Assembly: GCA_944388215.1 (NCBI GenBank)
Contig: CALXHT010000003.1
Location: 45,616-109,615, forward strand
DNA length: 64,000 nt
Origin: an uncultured Gemmiger sp.
GTDB lineage: Bacteria > Bacillota > Clostridia > Oscillospirales > Ruminococcaceae
Reading direction: 5' to 3'
The translations under genes were made by a program, and so were the position numbers. Below the pieces are notes generated by a model. The model saw only the letters and a program-made list of their open reading frames with translations, was not told the origin of the DNA and did not search any database. Position 1 is the first letter of the stretch. Every line of letters starts with the position of its first letter. Shown here piece after piece: positions 55,934-64,000 of this stretch.

Positions 55934-57598
55934 TCAAAACAGGAACCCGAAGATCACCCGGGATGCCGCGCCACACACCGCCATCATCAGGATGGCCGCC
56001 GCGGCGGGCGGAGCCCACAGCCGCACAAGGCCCGGGGCGGGCTGTGTTTCCGACTTTGCCTTTTTCTCCTTGCCGTGGCGGGACTTTTCGGCGGGGTGTT
56101 CCTCCGTCTCGGGCGGACGGCAGAAAACCGTCAGCAGCGCAAAGAGCAGCATGACTTCGGGGAAGATCATGGACACCCGGATGGACACGATCGCATGGGC
56201 CAGGTAGCTGACCAGGGCCAGCGTCACCGGCGCCACGCCGGGCCGCAGCCAGTTTTTGGCAGCGCACCGCAGGTGGGAGACGGCAAACCATACCCAGGCC
56301 GCCAGCCCCAGCAGCCCGGTGGTGAGCAGCTGTTCCAGATACTCATTGTGGGCCGCATAGAAGGTTTTCATGCGCTCGGTCACATCGCTGCCCGCCCAGG
56401 CCATCATGGCGGTGTGCATCATGCCGGTGCCCACACCGATGATCTTGCGCCACAGCGGCTGATCCAGCCAGGTGCTCCAGGTGATCCGCCAGGCGGTGCC
56501 ACGGTAGGTACCCCAGTCATCGTTGATGACCAGAATGTCGTCCAGCCGGCCCAGACTGGGGAAACCCGGCCAGAAGTTGGCCAGAGCGTAGAGCAGCACG
56601 ATGGCGGTGACAGCCACCGCCGCCACCACCCGGCCGGCCTTCCAGAGAGGAATCTCCCGCCTGTGCAGACCGAACCGCAGCACCGCCCACAGAATCGTGC
56701 AGACGGCCAGGCCCTCCAGCCCCATGTGGCCCAGCGCCGCCAGCATGGGTTTGCCGCCCTGGGTATACACATGGGTGCGCATGTACTGCATCCATCCGGC
56801 GTGGAAGAAGAAGAAGGCGCCGATCACCGCCATCCGCCGCAGCGTGCGGGTGGTGAACATCTTCTGGCAGATCAGCACCAGCACCGCCGCGCCGATGCCC
56901 AGGGCCAGGCCCTCAGCATCCACCACCGCCAGAGCCAGCCCGCCGAAGAAGGCCGGCACGCCATAGAACAGGGTATGCCGTACCCCGCGGGCCACCAGGA
57001 AGGCATAAAAGACCAGCGGCAGTGCCAGAGCCATGAAGCCGGAGTTGAAATTTTTCTGGCCCAGTGTGGAGAAGAACTGGGCCCGCTCCACCACGGCCGT
57101 GTTGGCATAGGTGCCGATGAGGTCAATGTTGAAGATGTTGAGCACATAGAGCACCGTGACGATGGCGGTGGTGATGCCCACGCAGAAGGTCAGGCCGTTC
57201 AGGATGCCCTGGGGCGCAAAGGCGCGCACCGCCAGGTAGCCGGCCGCCGTGAACAGCACCATCATAAGGCCGCCGTAGTAGCCGCCCAGCCCCCAGAAGG
57301 AGGCCGTGGGCGACAGGGACCCGGTCGTGGAGACCAGCGTCGTCAGCACGAAGGCCCCCAGTGACCAGAGAGTGGTGTCCCGGGCGGGCAGGCGTCCCGG
57401 GCGGGGCACAGCGCCCACCAGGGCCAGCGCTCCCAGCCAGAGACAGAACGCCCAGGAGAGGGTGCATACGCCGGTGAACTTGACGACGCCCAGATTGGAA
57501 AATTTATCGATGTACAACGGGTAGACGCAGAGCACCGCCAGCAGAAAGGCGGTGGCGGAGCGCGCTGCGAGCTGCCGCAGCTGTTGGGTTTGCTGCAT
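55934..57598 (-). CDS. O-antigen ligase family membrane protein (WaaL-like)
   Basis: A 554-residue protein with about twelve helices and a large extracytoplasmic loop (residues about 365-430: ILVINDDWGTYRGTAWRI, and AAHNEYLEQLLTTGLLGL). The H-N-x-Y-L-E pattern is the hallmark of the O-antigen ligase/WaaL and PglL group, which move lipid-linked glycans to an acceptor, here perhaps a wall polymer or protein. A Lys/Glu-rich cytoplasmic loop precedes the last helix. Start at 57598 has AAAGGAGG. It is separated from the polysaccharide operon by 3.8 kb but could use its product. Confidence 0.85.
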   Translation of the reverse strand: MQQTQQLRQLAARSATAFLLAVLCVYPLYIDKFSNLGVVKFTGVCTLSWAFCLWLGALALVGAVPRPGRLPARDTTLWSLGAFVLTTLVSTTGSLSPTASFWGLGGYYGGLMMVLFTAAGYLAVRAFAPQGILNGLTFCVGITTAIVTVLYVLNIFNIDLIGTYANTAVVERAQFFSTLGQKNFNSGFMALALPLVFYAFLVARGVRHTLFYGVPAFFGGLALAVVDAEGLALGIGAAVLVLICQKMFTTRTLRRMAVIGAFFFFHAGWMQYMRTHVYTQGGKPMLAALGHMGLEGLAVCTILWAVLRFGLHRREIPLWKAGRVVAAVAVTAIVLLYALANFWPGFPSLGRLDDILVINDDWGTYRGTAWRITWSTWLDQPLWRKIIGVGTGMMHTAMMAWAGSDVTERMKTFYAAHNEYLEQLLTTGLLGLAAWVWFAVSHLRCAAKNWLRPGVAPVTLALVSYLAHAIVSIRVSMIFPEVMLLFALLTVFCRPPETEEHPAEKSRHGKEKKAKSETQPAPGLVRLWAPPAAAAILMMAVCGAASRVIFGFLF

Positions 57599-57641
57599 GG
57601 GTCCTCCTTTGGAATCGGTTGCAAAAAGGGATAACTTATAT

Positions 57642-57670
57642 AGTGTACACGTTCCAACGCCCCATTTCAA
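57642..57670 (-). promoter_or_regulatory. Promoter of the O-antigen-ligase-like gene
   Basis: TTGAAA (57670-57665), 17-base spacer, TACACT (57647-57642) on the minus strand. Confidence 0.5.
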
Positions 57671-58821
57671 GATTTTTCCACAGGTTTTACAAGACGTACA
57701 CAGAATAACCCCGCCAGGGCGCAGCCTCCCGCCAGCCAGTGCCGTGCCGACAGCGGCAGGGCCTGGCTACCGAGATAGCTCAACAGACTGCCGGCGCTCA
57801 TGCCCAGGGCAATGAAGCCGTAATTGACCCCCGCATGGCGCAGACCGAACAGATCGGTGTTGAGGGCGGGCTGCACGGCGGCACCGCCCGAGTAGAAGAA
57901 GGTGAGCAAGGCATAGGAGGCCAGCACCCAGCCTTCCCGGGCAAAGGCGAACCAGGCGGAACCCGCCGCCAGGCCCAGGTAGACGGCGTACAGCACCCGC
58001 TTGCGGCCCCAGTGGTCGCTGCCCGCCGGGCAGAGCAGCCGTCCCGCCGCGCTGGCGGCTGAGCCCAGCACGATGCTGAAGGGCACAAAGTTTTCCGGCA
58101 GGCCACGGTCGGCGGCGATGGTGTAGATTTCGGGGCTGAAGAGCAGCACCGGCGGGGCGCTGAGGGCCACCGCGGCCACGCAGAGTTTGTACTGGGGGGT
58201 GCGGATCATCTGCTTGCGGTCCAGTCCCTGTAAGGTTTCCCCCTGCCCTGCGGCGGGCGGATCCTGCAAAATGGCCGCGCCGCTGCCGCAGACCGCCAGC
58301 ATCAGTAACCCCAGCGCCGCGAAGCAGACCCGGATGCCCCACTGCCCGGCCACCAGACGGACAAACAGCGTGTAAAAGGCACCGGAAAGTCCCATGGCCA
58401 CCCCGGTCACCCCGGTGGCCCATCCCTTTTTGTTCTGGTACCATTTCTGGGCACAGGCCAGCACCGCCGGGGCCAGGAAGGCGCTGCCCACCCCCGCCGG
58501 CAGACTGTAGGCCAGCAGGAAGAGCGGCGCATTGCCGGGCGGCACCAGGGCGGCGGCCAGGAATCCCCCCGCCAGCAGCCCGGTGCCCCACAGCCCGGCC
58601 GTGCGGGGGCCGCGGCGGTCCTGCAGAAGGCCGCCTGCCGCACAGCCCACGCCGTAGGAGGCCACCAGCACTGCAAACACCAGCATGGCCTGCCCGCGGG
58701 ACAGGCCGTACCCCTGCATGACCGGCCGCTGAAAGGCCCCCCATGCCGCCGGGATGCCGGTGAGCAGCTGTACCCCTGCCCCGGCCGCCAGAATGTACGG
58801 TCCACGGTTTTGTTTTTCCAC
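57667..58821 (-). CDS. MFS transporter (OFA/oxalate-formate antiporter-like)
   Basis: A 384-residue 12-helix protein. Motifs of the OFA branch: AWGAFQRPVMQGYGLSRGQA in helix 1-loop, QDRRGPRTAGLWGTGL (loop 2-3 motif A), QNKKGWATGVTGVAMGLSGA, and SDHWGRKRVLYAVYLG in the second half. Related proteins exchange oxalate, formate or other carboxylates; the substrate is unknown. The GTG at 58821 is preferred: GGGGAGGG lies eight bases upstream. Divergent from hisS, sharing a 105-base intergenic region. Confidence 0.85.
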   Translation of the reverse strand: MEKQNRGPYILAAGAGVQLLTGIPAAWGAFQRPVMQGYGLSRGQAMLVFAVLVASYGVGCAAGGLLQDRRGPRTAGLWGTGLLAGGFLAAALVPPGNAPLFLLAYSLPAGVGSAFLAPAVLACAQKWYQNKKGWATGVTGVAMGLSGAFYTLFVRLVAGQWGIRVCFAALGLLMLAVCGSGAAILQDPPAAGQGETLQGLDRKQMIRTPQYKLCVAAVALSAPPVLLFSPEIYTIAADRGLPENFVPFSIVLGSAASAAGRLLCPAGSDHWGRKRVLYAVYLGLAAGSAWFAFAREGWVLASYALLTFFYSGGAAVQPALNTDLFGLRHAGVNYGFIALGMSAGSLLSYLGSQALPLSARHWLAGGCALAGLFCVRLVKPVEKS

Positions 58822-58862
58822 AAAAGATCCCTCCCCTGCCCTTTCAGTATGGCCGGTTTGCA

Positions 58863-58891
58863 TTGACAAAATGCGGCGGGAAGTTTATCAT
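58863..58891 (+). promoter_or_regulatory. Promoter of hisS
   Basis: Perfect TTGACA (58863-58868), 17-base spacer, TATCAT (58886-58891). The -35 sits inside a GCATT-GACAA-AATGC inverted repeat. Confidence 0.7.
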
Positions 58892-58926
58892 GATACCATT
58901 CTATAAAGTGTAAGGAGTCCTTCCCG

Positions 58927-60174
58927 ATGAAAACCCAGCCGTTAAAAGGCATGCGCGATCTGCTGCCCCGTGAGCAGGCTCTTCGCGACTATATCCAGGG
59001 CCAGATCCTGGCCACCTACCGCGCCGCCGGTTTCCAGCGCATCTCCACCCCCATCCTGGAGGACATGGAGAACCTGGACAAGAGCGACGGCGGCGACAAC
59101 CTCAACCTGATCTTCAAGGTGCTCAAGCGCGGCGACAAGCTGGAAAAGGCGCTGGCCACCGGCGACGAAAAGCAGCTGTCCGACATGGGTCTGCGCTATG
59201 ACCTGACGCTGCCGCTCTCCCGCTACTACGCAGCCAACCGCAACGAGCTGCCCACCCCCTTCAAGGTCATCCAGACAGACCGCGTCTACCGCGCCGAGCG
59301 TCCCCAGAAGGGTCGCCTGCGGGAGTTCGTCCAGTGCGACATCGACATTCTGGGGGATTCCAGCCCCAACGCCGAGGTGGAGCTCATCGACGTGACCGCC
59401 CGGGCGCTGCTGACCATCGGCTTCACGGGGTTCACCGTCAACATCAATGACCGCCGCATCCTGCGGGCCATGCTGGAGAAGATGGGCTTCGCCGCCGAAG
59501 ATCTGGATTCGGTCTGCATCAGCTTCGACAAGCTGGACAAGATCGGCGCCGACGGCGTGAAGAACGAGCTGACCGAGAAGGGCTTTGCCCCCGAGGCCGT
59601 GGCGGCGCTGGACGAGTTCCTGCGCGCCGGGGATTTCAGCCTGGACACCGTGGCCGCCAAGGTGGACGACGAGGCCCTCACCGCCGATCTGCGGTACGTC
59701 ATTGCCACCAGTGAGAAGATCGCCGGCGGGCGGTATGGCATTGCCTACGCCCCCAGCCTGGTGCGCGGCCAGGGCTACTACACCGGCATGGTGTTTGAGG
59801 TCACCTGCCCGCAGTTCAGCGGTGCGGTGGCCGGCGGCGGCCGGTACGACAACATGGTGGGCAAGTTCATCGGCCAGCAGGTGCCGGCGGTGGGCTTTTC
59901 CATCGGTTTCGAGCGGGTCTGCGGCATTCTGCTGGAGCAGGGCTACCAGATTCCCGGCGCCAAACCGCGGCTGGCGCTGCTCTACTGCAAGGACGCCGAC
60001 TTCGCCGATGTGCTGGCCAAGGCCCAGACGCTGCGCGCCGACTACGACGTGACGGTGCTGCCCCAGGCCAAAAAGCTGGGCAAGCAGTTCGGCACGCTGG
60101 AAGCGGCCGGCTACGCCGCCGTCGCCTTTGCCGACAACGACGACCTCAAGCTGCTGGGACAGAAAGCGGACTAA
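58927..60174 (+). CDS. hisS: Histidyl-tRNA synthetase, divergent type
   Basis: A 415-residue class II synthetase: GMRDLLPREQALRDYIQGQI, motif 1 region RISTPILEDMENL, motif 2 RVYRAERPQKGRLREFVQCD, the histidine-binding loop SLVRGQGYYTGMVFEV, motif 3 PAVGFSIGFERV, and an anticodon-binding domain (from about residue 335). Canonical HisRS has RGLDYY; here RGQGYY, and motif 2 continues with CDIDILG as in eukaryote- and alphaproteobacteria-like enzymes. The anticodon domain argues for a true synthetase rather than HisZ, which is encoded elsewhere in the window. TAAGGAG precedes the ATG. Confidence 0.9.
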   Translation: MKTQPLKGMRDLLPREQALRDYIQGQILATYRAAGFQRISTPILEDMENLDKSDGGDNLNLIFKVLKRGDKLEKALATGDEKQLSDMGLRYDLTLPLSRYYAANRNELPTPFKVIQTDRVYRAERPQKGRLREFVQCDIDILGDSSPNAEVELIDVTARALLTIGFTGFTVNINDRRILRAMLEKMGFAAEDLDSVCISFDKLDKIGADGVKNELTEKGFAPEAVAALDEFLRAGDFSLDTVAAKVDDEALTADLRYVIATSEKIAGGRYGIAYAPSLVRGQGYYTGMVFEVTCPQFSGAVAGGGRYDNMVGKFIGQQVPAVGFSIGFERVCGILLEQGYQIPGAKPRLALLYCKDADFADVLAKAQTLRADYDVTVLPQAKKLGKQFGTLEAAGYAAVAFADNDDLKLLGQKAD

Positions 60175-60272
60175 TCGCGGCTTTGTAATGAACAGGCTGA
60201 AGTGTTCAGTCTGTTCCTTTTTTGTTGCCATTTTGTTGGAAAGCTGTCATTTTCTGCGCCCGCTTTTTATGG

Positions 60273-60278
60273 TATACT
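60273..60278 (+). promoter_or_regulatory. Extended -10 promoter of the DUF4349 lipoprotein gene
   Basis: TATACT preceded by TG at the extended -10 position; the -35 region (TTTTCT) is weak. Confidence 0.45.
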
Positions 60279-60333
60279 GAAACCACAGAAGAAACGGTAC
60301 GGGCTGTATGCCCTTGCGAGAGGAGGTTTACCG

Positions 60334-61296
60334 ATGAAACGAAAGGTTTCCCGCCTGGGGGCCGCTCTGCTGGCCGCCTTCCTGCTGGCCGGCTGCGGCT
60401 CCAGCAACGGCAGCGCCAGCGTCGCGGCCACCTACGAGATGAGCAGCGACGCCGCCATGGCCCAGGAGGCCGGCGGTGCCGAGAGTGCCCTGCTGCCCGA
60501 GGGTACCGCCACCGATGAGACGGCCCAGAAGATCATCTACCGCGCCACTCTTTCCCTGGAGTCCACCGATTTTGATGCTGCCCGGGACACCCTGCTGGCG
60601 GCGGTGGATGCCAACGGTGCCTGGCTGGAGTACAGCCAGCTCAGCGGCAGCGCCGAGGACCGCGACCGCCGCGCCAGCTACACCGTGCGGGTGCCGGTGG
60701 ATAACTACAGCGCCTTCCTGGCCCAGGCCGGGGAGAGCGGCAGTGTTTTGAACCTGGAGGAGAACGCCGAGAACGTCACCAGCGACTACATCGATCTGCA
60801 GGCACGGCTTGATTCCCTGGAGAATCAGCGCGACCGGCTCAACGAGCTGGCGGCCCAGGCGGAGACCACTGCCGACCTGCTGGAGATCGAGAGCCAGCTC
60901 TCCGACGTGCAGTACCAGCTGGAAAGCTACACCCGGCAGATGCGCACGCTGAGCGGGCAGGTCACCTACTCCACCGTGGACATCTCCCTGCGGGAGGTCG
61001 CCACCCTGACCCCCACCGCCACCACCTTCCCCGGCCGGTTGGCCGAGGCGTTCCGGGGCGGCTGGAGCGGCTTTGTTCTCTTCCTGCAGGGGCTGGTGCT
61101 GACGCTGGTCTACCTGTGGCCGCTGCTGCTTCTGGCGGTGATCGTGGTACTGGTCGTCCGCGCCCTGGCCCGCCGCCATCGCGTCCGGCATCCCCGCCCT
61201 CCCAAACCGGCTTCGCCCCCTTCCGGTCCGGCCGCTTACGGCACACCGCCGGCCCCTTCCGCTCCCCCGACGGATGACACCAAACTCAAATACTGA
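60334..61296 (+). CDS. DUF4349 domain lipoprotein
   Basis: A 320-residue lipoprotein: signal peptide MKRKVSRLGAALLAAFLLAG with lipobox cysteine (LLAGC), a Ser/Ala-rich linker, then DUF4349 (about residues 65-275): IIYRATLSLESTDFDAARD, ASYTVRVPVDNYSAFLAQAG, VTSDYIDLQARLDSLENQRD, a coiled coil, a transmembrane helix (about 255-285) and a Pro-rich cytoplasmic tail. The family's function is unknown. Start at 60334 has AGGAGG; TGGTATACT (60270-60278) is an extended -10 promoter upstream. Confidence 0.88.
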   Translation: MKRKVSRLGAALLAAFLLAGCGSSNGSASVAATYEMSSDAAMAQEAGGAESALLPEGTATDETAQKIIYRATLSLESTDFDAARDTLLAAVDANGAWLEYSQLSGSAEDRDRRASYTVRVPVDNYSAFLAQAGESGSVLNLEENAENVTSDYIDLQARLDSLENQRDRLNELAAQAETTADLLEIESQLSDVQYQLESYTRQMRTLSGQVTYSTVDISLREVATLTPTATTFPGRLAEAFRGGWSGFVLFLQGLVLTLVYLWPLLLLAVIVVLVVRALARRHRVRHPRPPKPASPPSGPAAYGTPPAPSAPPTDDTKLKY

Positions 61297-61304
61297 TACC
61301 ATAG

Positions 61305-61334
61305 CAAGGCCCCCGCCATACGGCAGGGGCCTTG
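61305..61334 (+). terminator. Terminator of the DUF4349 lipoprotein gene
   Basis: CAAGGCCCC (61305-61313) pairs with GGGGCCTTG (61326-61334); an inner GCC/GGC continues the stem after one mismatch. The T-run is weak (TCATTGT). Confidence 0.6.
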
Positions 61335-61343
61335 TCATTGTAA

Positions 61344-61374
61344 AAAGCCCTGTGCCGGCATGGCACAGGGCTTT
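61344..61374 (-). terminator. Terminator of aspS
   Basis: AAAGCCCTGTGCC (61344-61356), loop GGCAT, perfect 13-bp complement (61362-61374); on the minus strand it is followed by TTTTTAC. Confidence 0.85.
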
Positions 61375-61380
61375 GGTTTC

Positions 61381-63168
61381 TTATTCTTTTTCGGGCAGGG
61401 TCAGCGCAATGGACAGATCGGCCAGCTGCTTCTCGTCCACCACATCGGGGGCGCCGCTCATGGGCTCGCCGGCGTTCTGCACCTTGGGGAAGGCGATGAC
61501 ATCGCGGATGGAGTCCTTCTTGAGCATCAGCATGACCATGCGGTCCAGGCCGTAGGCCATACCGCCGTGGGGCGGCGCACCGAACTTGTAGGCATCCATC
61601 AGGAAGCCGAAGCTGGCGCGGGCCTTCTCCTCGGTGAAGCCCAGGGCCTTGAACATGCGGTCCTGCAGGGCAGGATCATTGATACGCATGGAGCCGCCGC
61701 CCAGTTCCACGCCGTTGAGCACGATGTCGTAGGCCACGGCATGGCAGGCACCGGGATCGGTCTCCACCTTGTCGATATCCTCGGCCTTGGGCATGGTGAA
61801 GGGATGGTGCATCGCCATCCAGCGGCCTTCCTGCTCGCTGTACTCAAACAGCGGGAAGTCCACCACCCACAGGAAGTTGAACTTGTCGTTGTCGATGAGG
61901 CCGTGCTTGCGGGCAATATCCAGACGCACCTGGCCCAGGGCCGTGCAGGCCTTGACCCAGTCAGCATCGCTGACCAGCAGCAGCACGTCGCCGGTCTCGG
62001 CGCCCAGAGCTGCATACAGGGCAGTCTTCTCCTCCTCGGTGAGGAACTTTTCAAAGCTGGAGGAGGTGCCGTCGGCGGTCAGGCGGCTGTAGGCCAGTCC
62101 CTTGGCGCCGTAGGTCTTGGCCACGTCGCCCAGCTTGTCGATGTTCTTGCGGCTCAGCTTGTCGGCCAGCCCCTTGGCGTTGATGGCACGGATGGTGCCC
62201 TTCGCCTCGATGACGGCGGCAAAGGGTTTGAACTCGGTGTGGGCAAACACCGAAGTCACGTCCTGGATTTCCAGGCCGAAACGGGTGTCCGGCTTGTCGG
62301 AGCCGAAGCGGCCCATGGCCTCGTCCCAGGGCATCCGCTGGAAGGGCGTCACCAGGTCGATGCCCAGCATCTCCTTCCACAGCCGCTTGAGCAGACCCTC
62401 GTTCACCGTCATGATATCGTCCTCGGTGACAAAGGACATCTCCTCGTCCACCTGGGTGAACTCGGGCTGACGGTCGGCACGCAGGTCCTCGTCGCGGTAG
62501 CAGCGGGCGATCTGGAAATAGCGGTCAAAGCCGGACAGCATCAGGATCTGCTTGTAGAGCTGGGGGCTCTGGGGCAGCGCATAGAAGTGCCCCGGCTGCA
62601 CACGGCTGGGCACCAGATAGTCACGGGCGCCCTCCGGCGTAGACTTGATGAGGGTGGGCGTCTCGATCTCGGTGAAATGATTGTCGGTGAAGTAGCTGCG
62701 GATGATCTGCATGATCTTGCTGCGCAGCACGATGGGTTCATGCATGGAAGGACGGCGCAGGTCCAGATACCGGTAGCGCAGCCGCAGATCGTCGTTGACG
62801 TTGATCTCGTCCCGGATCTCGAAGGGCGGGGTCTGGGCTTCGCTGAGCACCCGCAGCTCCGAGACGTAAAGCTCCACGTCGCCGGTGGCGATCTTGTCGG
62901 TCTTGGAGGCGCGCTCCCGCAGCTTGCCGCGGCAGATCACCACATATTCGCTCTTGAGGCTCTCCGCCTTGGCGAAGACCTCCTTCGGCGTATCCTCATC
63001 GAACACCAGCTGCAGAATGCCGGTGGTATCGCGCAGGTCGGCAAAGATAATGCCGCCCTTGTCGCGGGCACGGGCGATGGAGCCGCAGACGGTCATCTCC
63101 TGACCGGCATCGGCCAGGCTGACCTCCCCGCAGTAACGGGTACGGCGCAAGTTGCCCAAAGTTTCCAT
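61381..63168 (-). CDS. aspS: Aspartyl-tRNA synthetase
   Basis: A 595-residue bacterial-type AspRS: N-terminal OB anticodon-binding domain (residues about 1-105), motif 1 FTEIETPTLIKSTPEGARDY, motif 2 RYFQIARCYRDEDLRADRQP with EFTQVDEEMSF, an inserted GAD-type domain (about 280-420) and motif 3 GMAYGLDRMVMLML. It charges tRNA-Asp. The presence or absence of a separate AsnRS would decide whether it also serves tRNA-Asn; this cannot be seen here. Own promoter and terminator. Confidence 0.97.
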   Translation of the reverse strand: METLGNLRRTRYCGEVSLADAGQEMTVCGSIARARDKGGIIFADLRDTTGILQLVFDEDTPKEVFAKAESLKSEYVVICRGKLRERASKTDKIATGDVELYVSELRVLSEAQTPPFEIRDEINVNDDLRLRYRYLDLRRPSMHEPIVLRSKIMQIIRSYFTDNHFTEIETPTLIKSTPEGARDYLVPSRVQPGHFYALPQSPQLYKQILMLSGFDRYFQIARCYRDEDLRADRQPEFTQVDEEMSFVTEDDIMTVNEGLLKRLWKEMLGIDLVTPFQRMPWDEAMGRFGSDKPDTRFGLEIQDVTSVFAHTEFKPFAAVIEAKGTIRAINAKGLADKLSRKNIDKLGDVAKTYGAKGLAYSRLTADGTSSSFEKFLTEEEKTALYAALGAETGDVLLLVSDADWVKACTALGQVRLDIARKHGLIDNDKFNFLWVVDFPLFEYSEQEGRWMAMHHPFTMPKAEDIDKVETDPGACHAVAYDIVLNGVELGGGSMRINDPALQDRMFKALGFTEEKARASFGFLMDAYKFGAPPHGGMAYGLDRMVMLMLKKDSIRDVIAFPKVQNAGEPMSGAPDVVDEKQLADLSIALTLPEKE

Positions 63169-63206
63169 ATTTCCATTCCCCTTTACGGTTTATATTCTAA
63201 AGATGT

Positions 63207-63235
63207 ATTATACCGCGCCGCCATCGGTTTGGCAA
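63207..63235 (-). promoter_or_regulatory. Promoter of aspS
   Basis: TTGCCA (63235-63230), 17-base spacer, perfect TATAAT (63212-63207) on the minus strand. Confidence 0.75.
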
Positions 63236-63288
63236 GGGCGGCTGTGGAAAAGTGCGCAGATTTTTGCGGATTTGCAGGGAAAAACATC

Positions 63289-63317
63289 TTGACAAACCCG
63301 TCCGGCCTTGGTATACT
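63289..63317 (+). promoter_or_regulatory. Promoter of tRNA-Lys
   Basis: Perfect TTGACA (63289-63294), 17-base spacer, TATACT (63312-63317). Confidence 0.8.
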
Positions 63318-63352
63318 GTTAAGGCTGTAATTCACAGAATCTGCAGCAATAT

Positions 63353-63428
63353 GTGCCCGTAGCTCAGTTGGTAGAGCATCTGACTTTTAATCAGAGGGTC
63401 CAGGATTCGAGTTCCTGCGGGCGCACCA
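63353..63428 (+). tRNA. tRNA-Lys (anticodon TTT)
   Basis: 76 nt including an encoded CCA. Acceptor stem GTGCCCG pairs with CGGGCGC (one T-G wobble), anticodon stem TCTGA/TCAGA with loop CTTTTAA giving anticodon TTT, T-arm loop TTCGAGT present, discriminator A. A dedicated promoter precedes it and a terminator follows at once, so it is a single-tRNA transcript. Confidence 0.98.
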
Positions 63429-63458
63429 AAACCTCACGTGAAAACGTGAGGTTTTTTC
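63428..63458 (+). terminator. Terminator of tRNA-Lys
   Basis: ACCTCACGT (63431-63439), loop GAAA, ACGTGAGGT (63444-63452), extended by AAA/TTT, then a long T-run to about 63464. Confidence 0.9.
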
Positions 63459-63625
63459 TTTTTTGTCGGCAAATCTCCGCGCCTGCACATTTTTGCACAG
63501 TTTCTGCACATCGCTCTGCCCCGCCTGTTCTTCGCTCATACGTTGCAGTTGTTGCATACACCCGTAAGGCGGCGGAGAGGAACGGTTGTCGCCGCGGGAA
63601 AGGCGTTCCTTTTCATCAAAATGAA
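63459..63625. other. Intergenic stretch without recognisable gene
   Basis: About 170 bases after the tRNA terminator with no credible reading frame, promoter pair or RNA motif. A GGAACG ... CGTTCC inverted repeat (about 63580-63610) is the only structure noticed. Confidence 0.4.
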
Positions 63626-63666
63626 AAACCGGGAGCCAAGCTCATTTAGAGATTGGCTCCCGGTTT
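63626..63666 (-). terminator. Terminator downstream of phosphoketolase
   Basis: AAACCGGGAGCCAA (63626-63639) pairs perfectly with TTGGCTCCCGGTTT (63653-63666), with TTTTTCAT following on the minus strand. A second GGGCC/GGCCC hairpin lies at about 63698-63724, nearer the phosphoketolase stop. Confidence 0.75.
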
Positions 63667-63760
63667 ATATTGGCAGCATCATGCTTTACGAAGGAAAGCG
63701 GGCCGGGCGAAGGATTTCAGGCCCGGTTCTTCCCTGACAGGCTGATTTCTGCAGCCTTCC

Positions 63761-64000
63761 TCAGGACTCCCACTTCCAGTCCAGGATCTCGGGCAGATCC
63801 TGGCCCACTTCGTGGATGTAGTTCTTGTGCTCCACCAGTTTGTCGTTCATCTCCTGGACCAGGTAGGCGCCGCGGTTGCCCAGCTGGGGCAGATGCAGCA
63901 CCGCATCCTTGACCAGATGGAAACGGTCGATCTCGTTCTGCACGCGCATATCGAAGGGCGTGGTGATGGTGCCCTCCTCCTGATAGCCATGGACGCTCAG
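63761..64000 (-). CDS. xfp: Phosphoketolase (xylulose-5-phosphate/fructose-6-phosphate), C-terminal end
   Basis: The frame is open at the right edge. The 79 residues read EEGTITTPFDMRVQNEIDRF then a run ending NRGAYLVQEMNDKLVEHKNY, IHEVGQDLPEILDWKWES. This matches the C-terminus of thiamine-diphosphate phosphoketolases, including HGYxEEGTITTPFDM. The enzyme cleaves xylulose 5-phosphate or fructose 6-phosphate with phosphate to acetyl-phosphate. With rpe in the same window it would complete a route from pentose phosphates to acetate and triose phosphate. The 5' part lies outside the window. Confidence 0.9.
   Translation of the reverse strand: MSVHGYQEEGTITTPFDMRVQNEIDRFHLVKDAVLHLPQLGNRGAYLVQEMNDKLVEHKNYIHEVGQDLPEILDWKWES

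Noticed and set aside
58927..60174. hisS read as a second HisZ regulatory subunit
   Set aside because: It keeps a C-terminal anticodon-binding domain and motifs 1-3, and HisZ is already present as the fusion with HisG.
63353..63649. A 98-codon frame starting at the tRNA-Lys gene
   Set aside because: It overlaps the tRNA and its terminator and has no RBS.

Overview
The window is a compact, high-GC (by eye roughly 60-65%) Firmicutes chromosome segment. Strong AGGAGG-type ribosome sites, sigma-A promoters of the TTGACA-N17-TATAAT type, SpoVT and SpoIID-like sporulation-family proteins, clostridial RnfA/D/E-like membrane proteins and a GGGtGRT/NifU-like pair together suggest an Oscillospiraceae (Ruminococcaceae) gut anaerobe of the Gemmiger/Subdoligranulum/Faecalibacterium type. 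That placement is inference. No prophage, CRISPR array or rRNA operon is seen. Mobile DNA is limited to one IS200-type element and one truncated IS1182-like transposase.

Layout. 1-1.8 kb: the end of a MATE exporter, spoVT and a NUDIX hydrolase. 1.86-9.6 kb: a histidine operon on the minus strand in transcription order hisZ-hisG fusion, hisD, hisC, hisH, hisA, hisF, hisIE, hisJ. hisB is missing from it, and a second promoter precedes hisIE. 9.7-17.3 kb: an acidic membrane-anchored protein, a P2-type cation ATPase behind a manganese (yybP-ykoY type) riboswitch, a DUF6311-like membrane protein, an aldose-epimerase-like protein, a putative 10-TM heavy-metal/manganese exporter and the IS1182 remnant. 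17.4-21.9 kb: rlmB followed by a 1238-residue protein that looks like a P-type ATPase whose phosphorylation motif has been lost, behind a long disordered repeat-bearing N-terminus. 22.5-27.4 kb: fba, two peptidoglycan-binding proteins (SpoIID-like and M15-like) and a nitroreductase. 27.5-33.8 kb: a GH13 enzyme, a CstA-family transporter, and an amino-acid ABC transporter operon whose leader carries an intrinsic terminator and a possible leaderless Cys-Cys leader peptide.

33.9-41.5 kb: two small uncharacterised proteins, then the unit rpe, rnfD-like, rnfE-like, rnfA-like, DUF1015, a basic disordered protein and rlmA. The Rnf-like trio lacks RnfB, RnfC and RnfG nearby, and three of the four cysteines that bind iron-sulfur in RnfE/RnfA are replaced. 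41.6-52.1 kb: a seven-gene cell-surface polysaccharide operon made up of a priming sugar-phosphate transferase, two GT4, one GT2, two large GT-C-like membrane proteins and UDP-galactopyranose mutase. 52.2-58.8 kb: a WYL regulator, the IS200 element, GGGtGRT plus a NifU-like scaffold with a palindromic upstream site, an O-antigen-ligase-like protein and an MFS transporter. 58.9-64 kb: a divergent hisS, a DUF4349 lipoprotein, aspS, tRNA-Lys and the end of phosphoketolase.

The most unusual points are the ligand-depleted Rnf-like trio, the apparently inactive P-type ATPase, the attenuated leader of the amino-acid ABC operon, the HisZ-HisG fusion and the manganese riboswitch of the cation ATPase. 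All assignments come from reading motifs; no database search was run.
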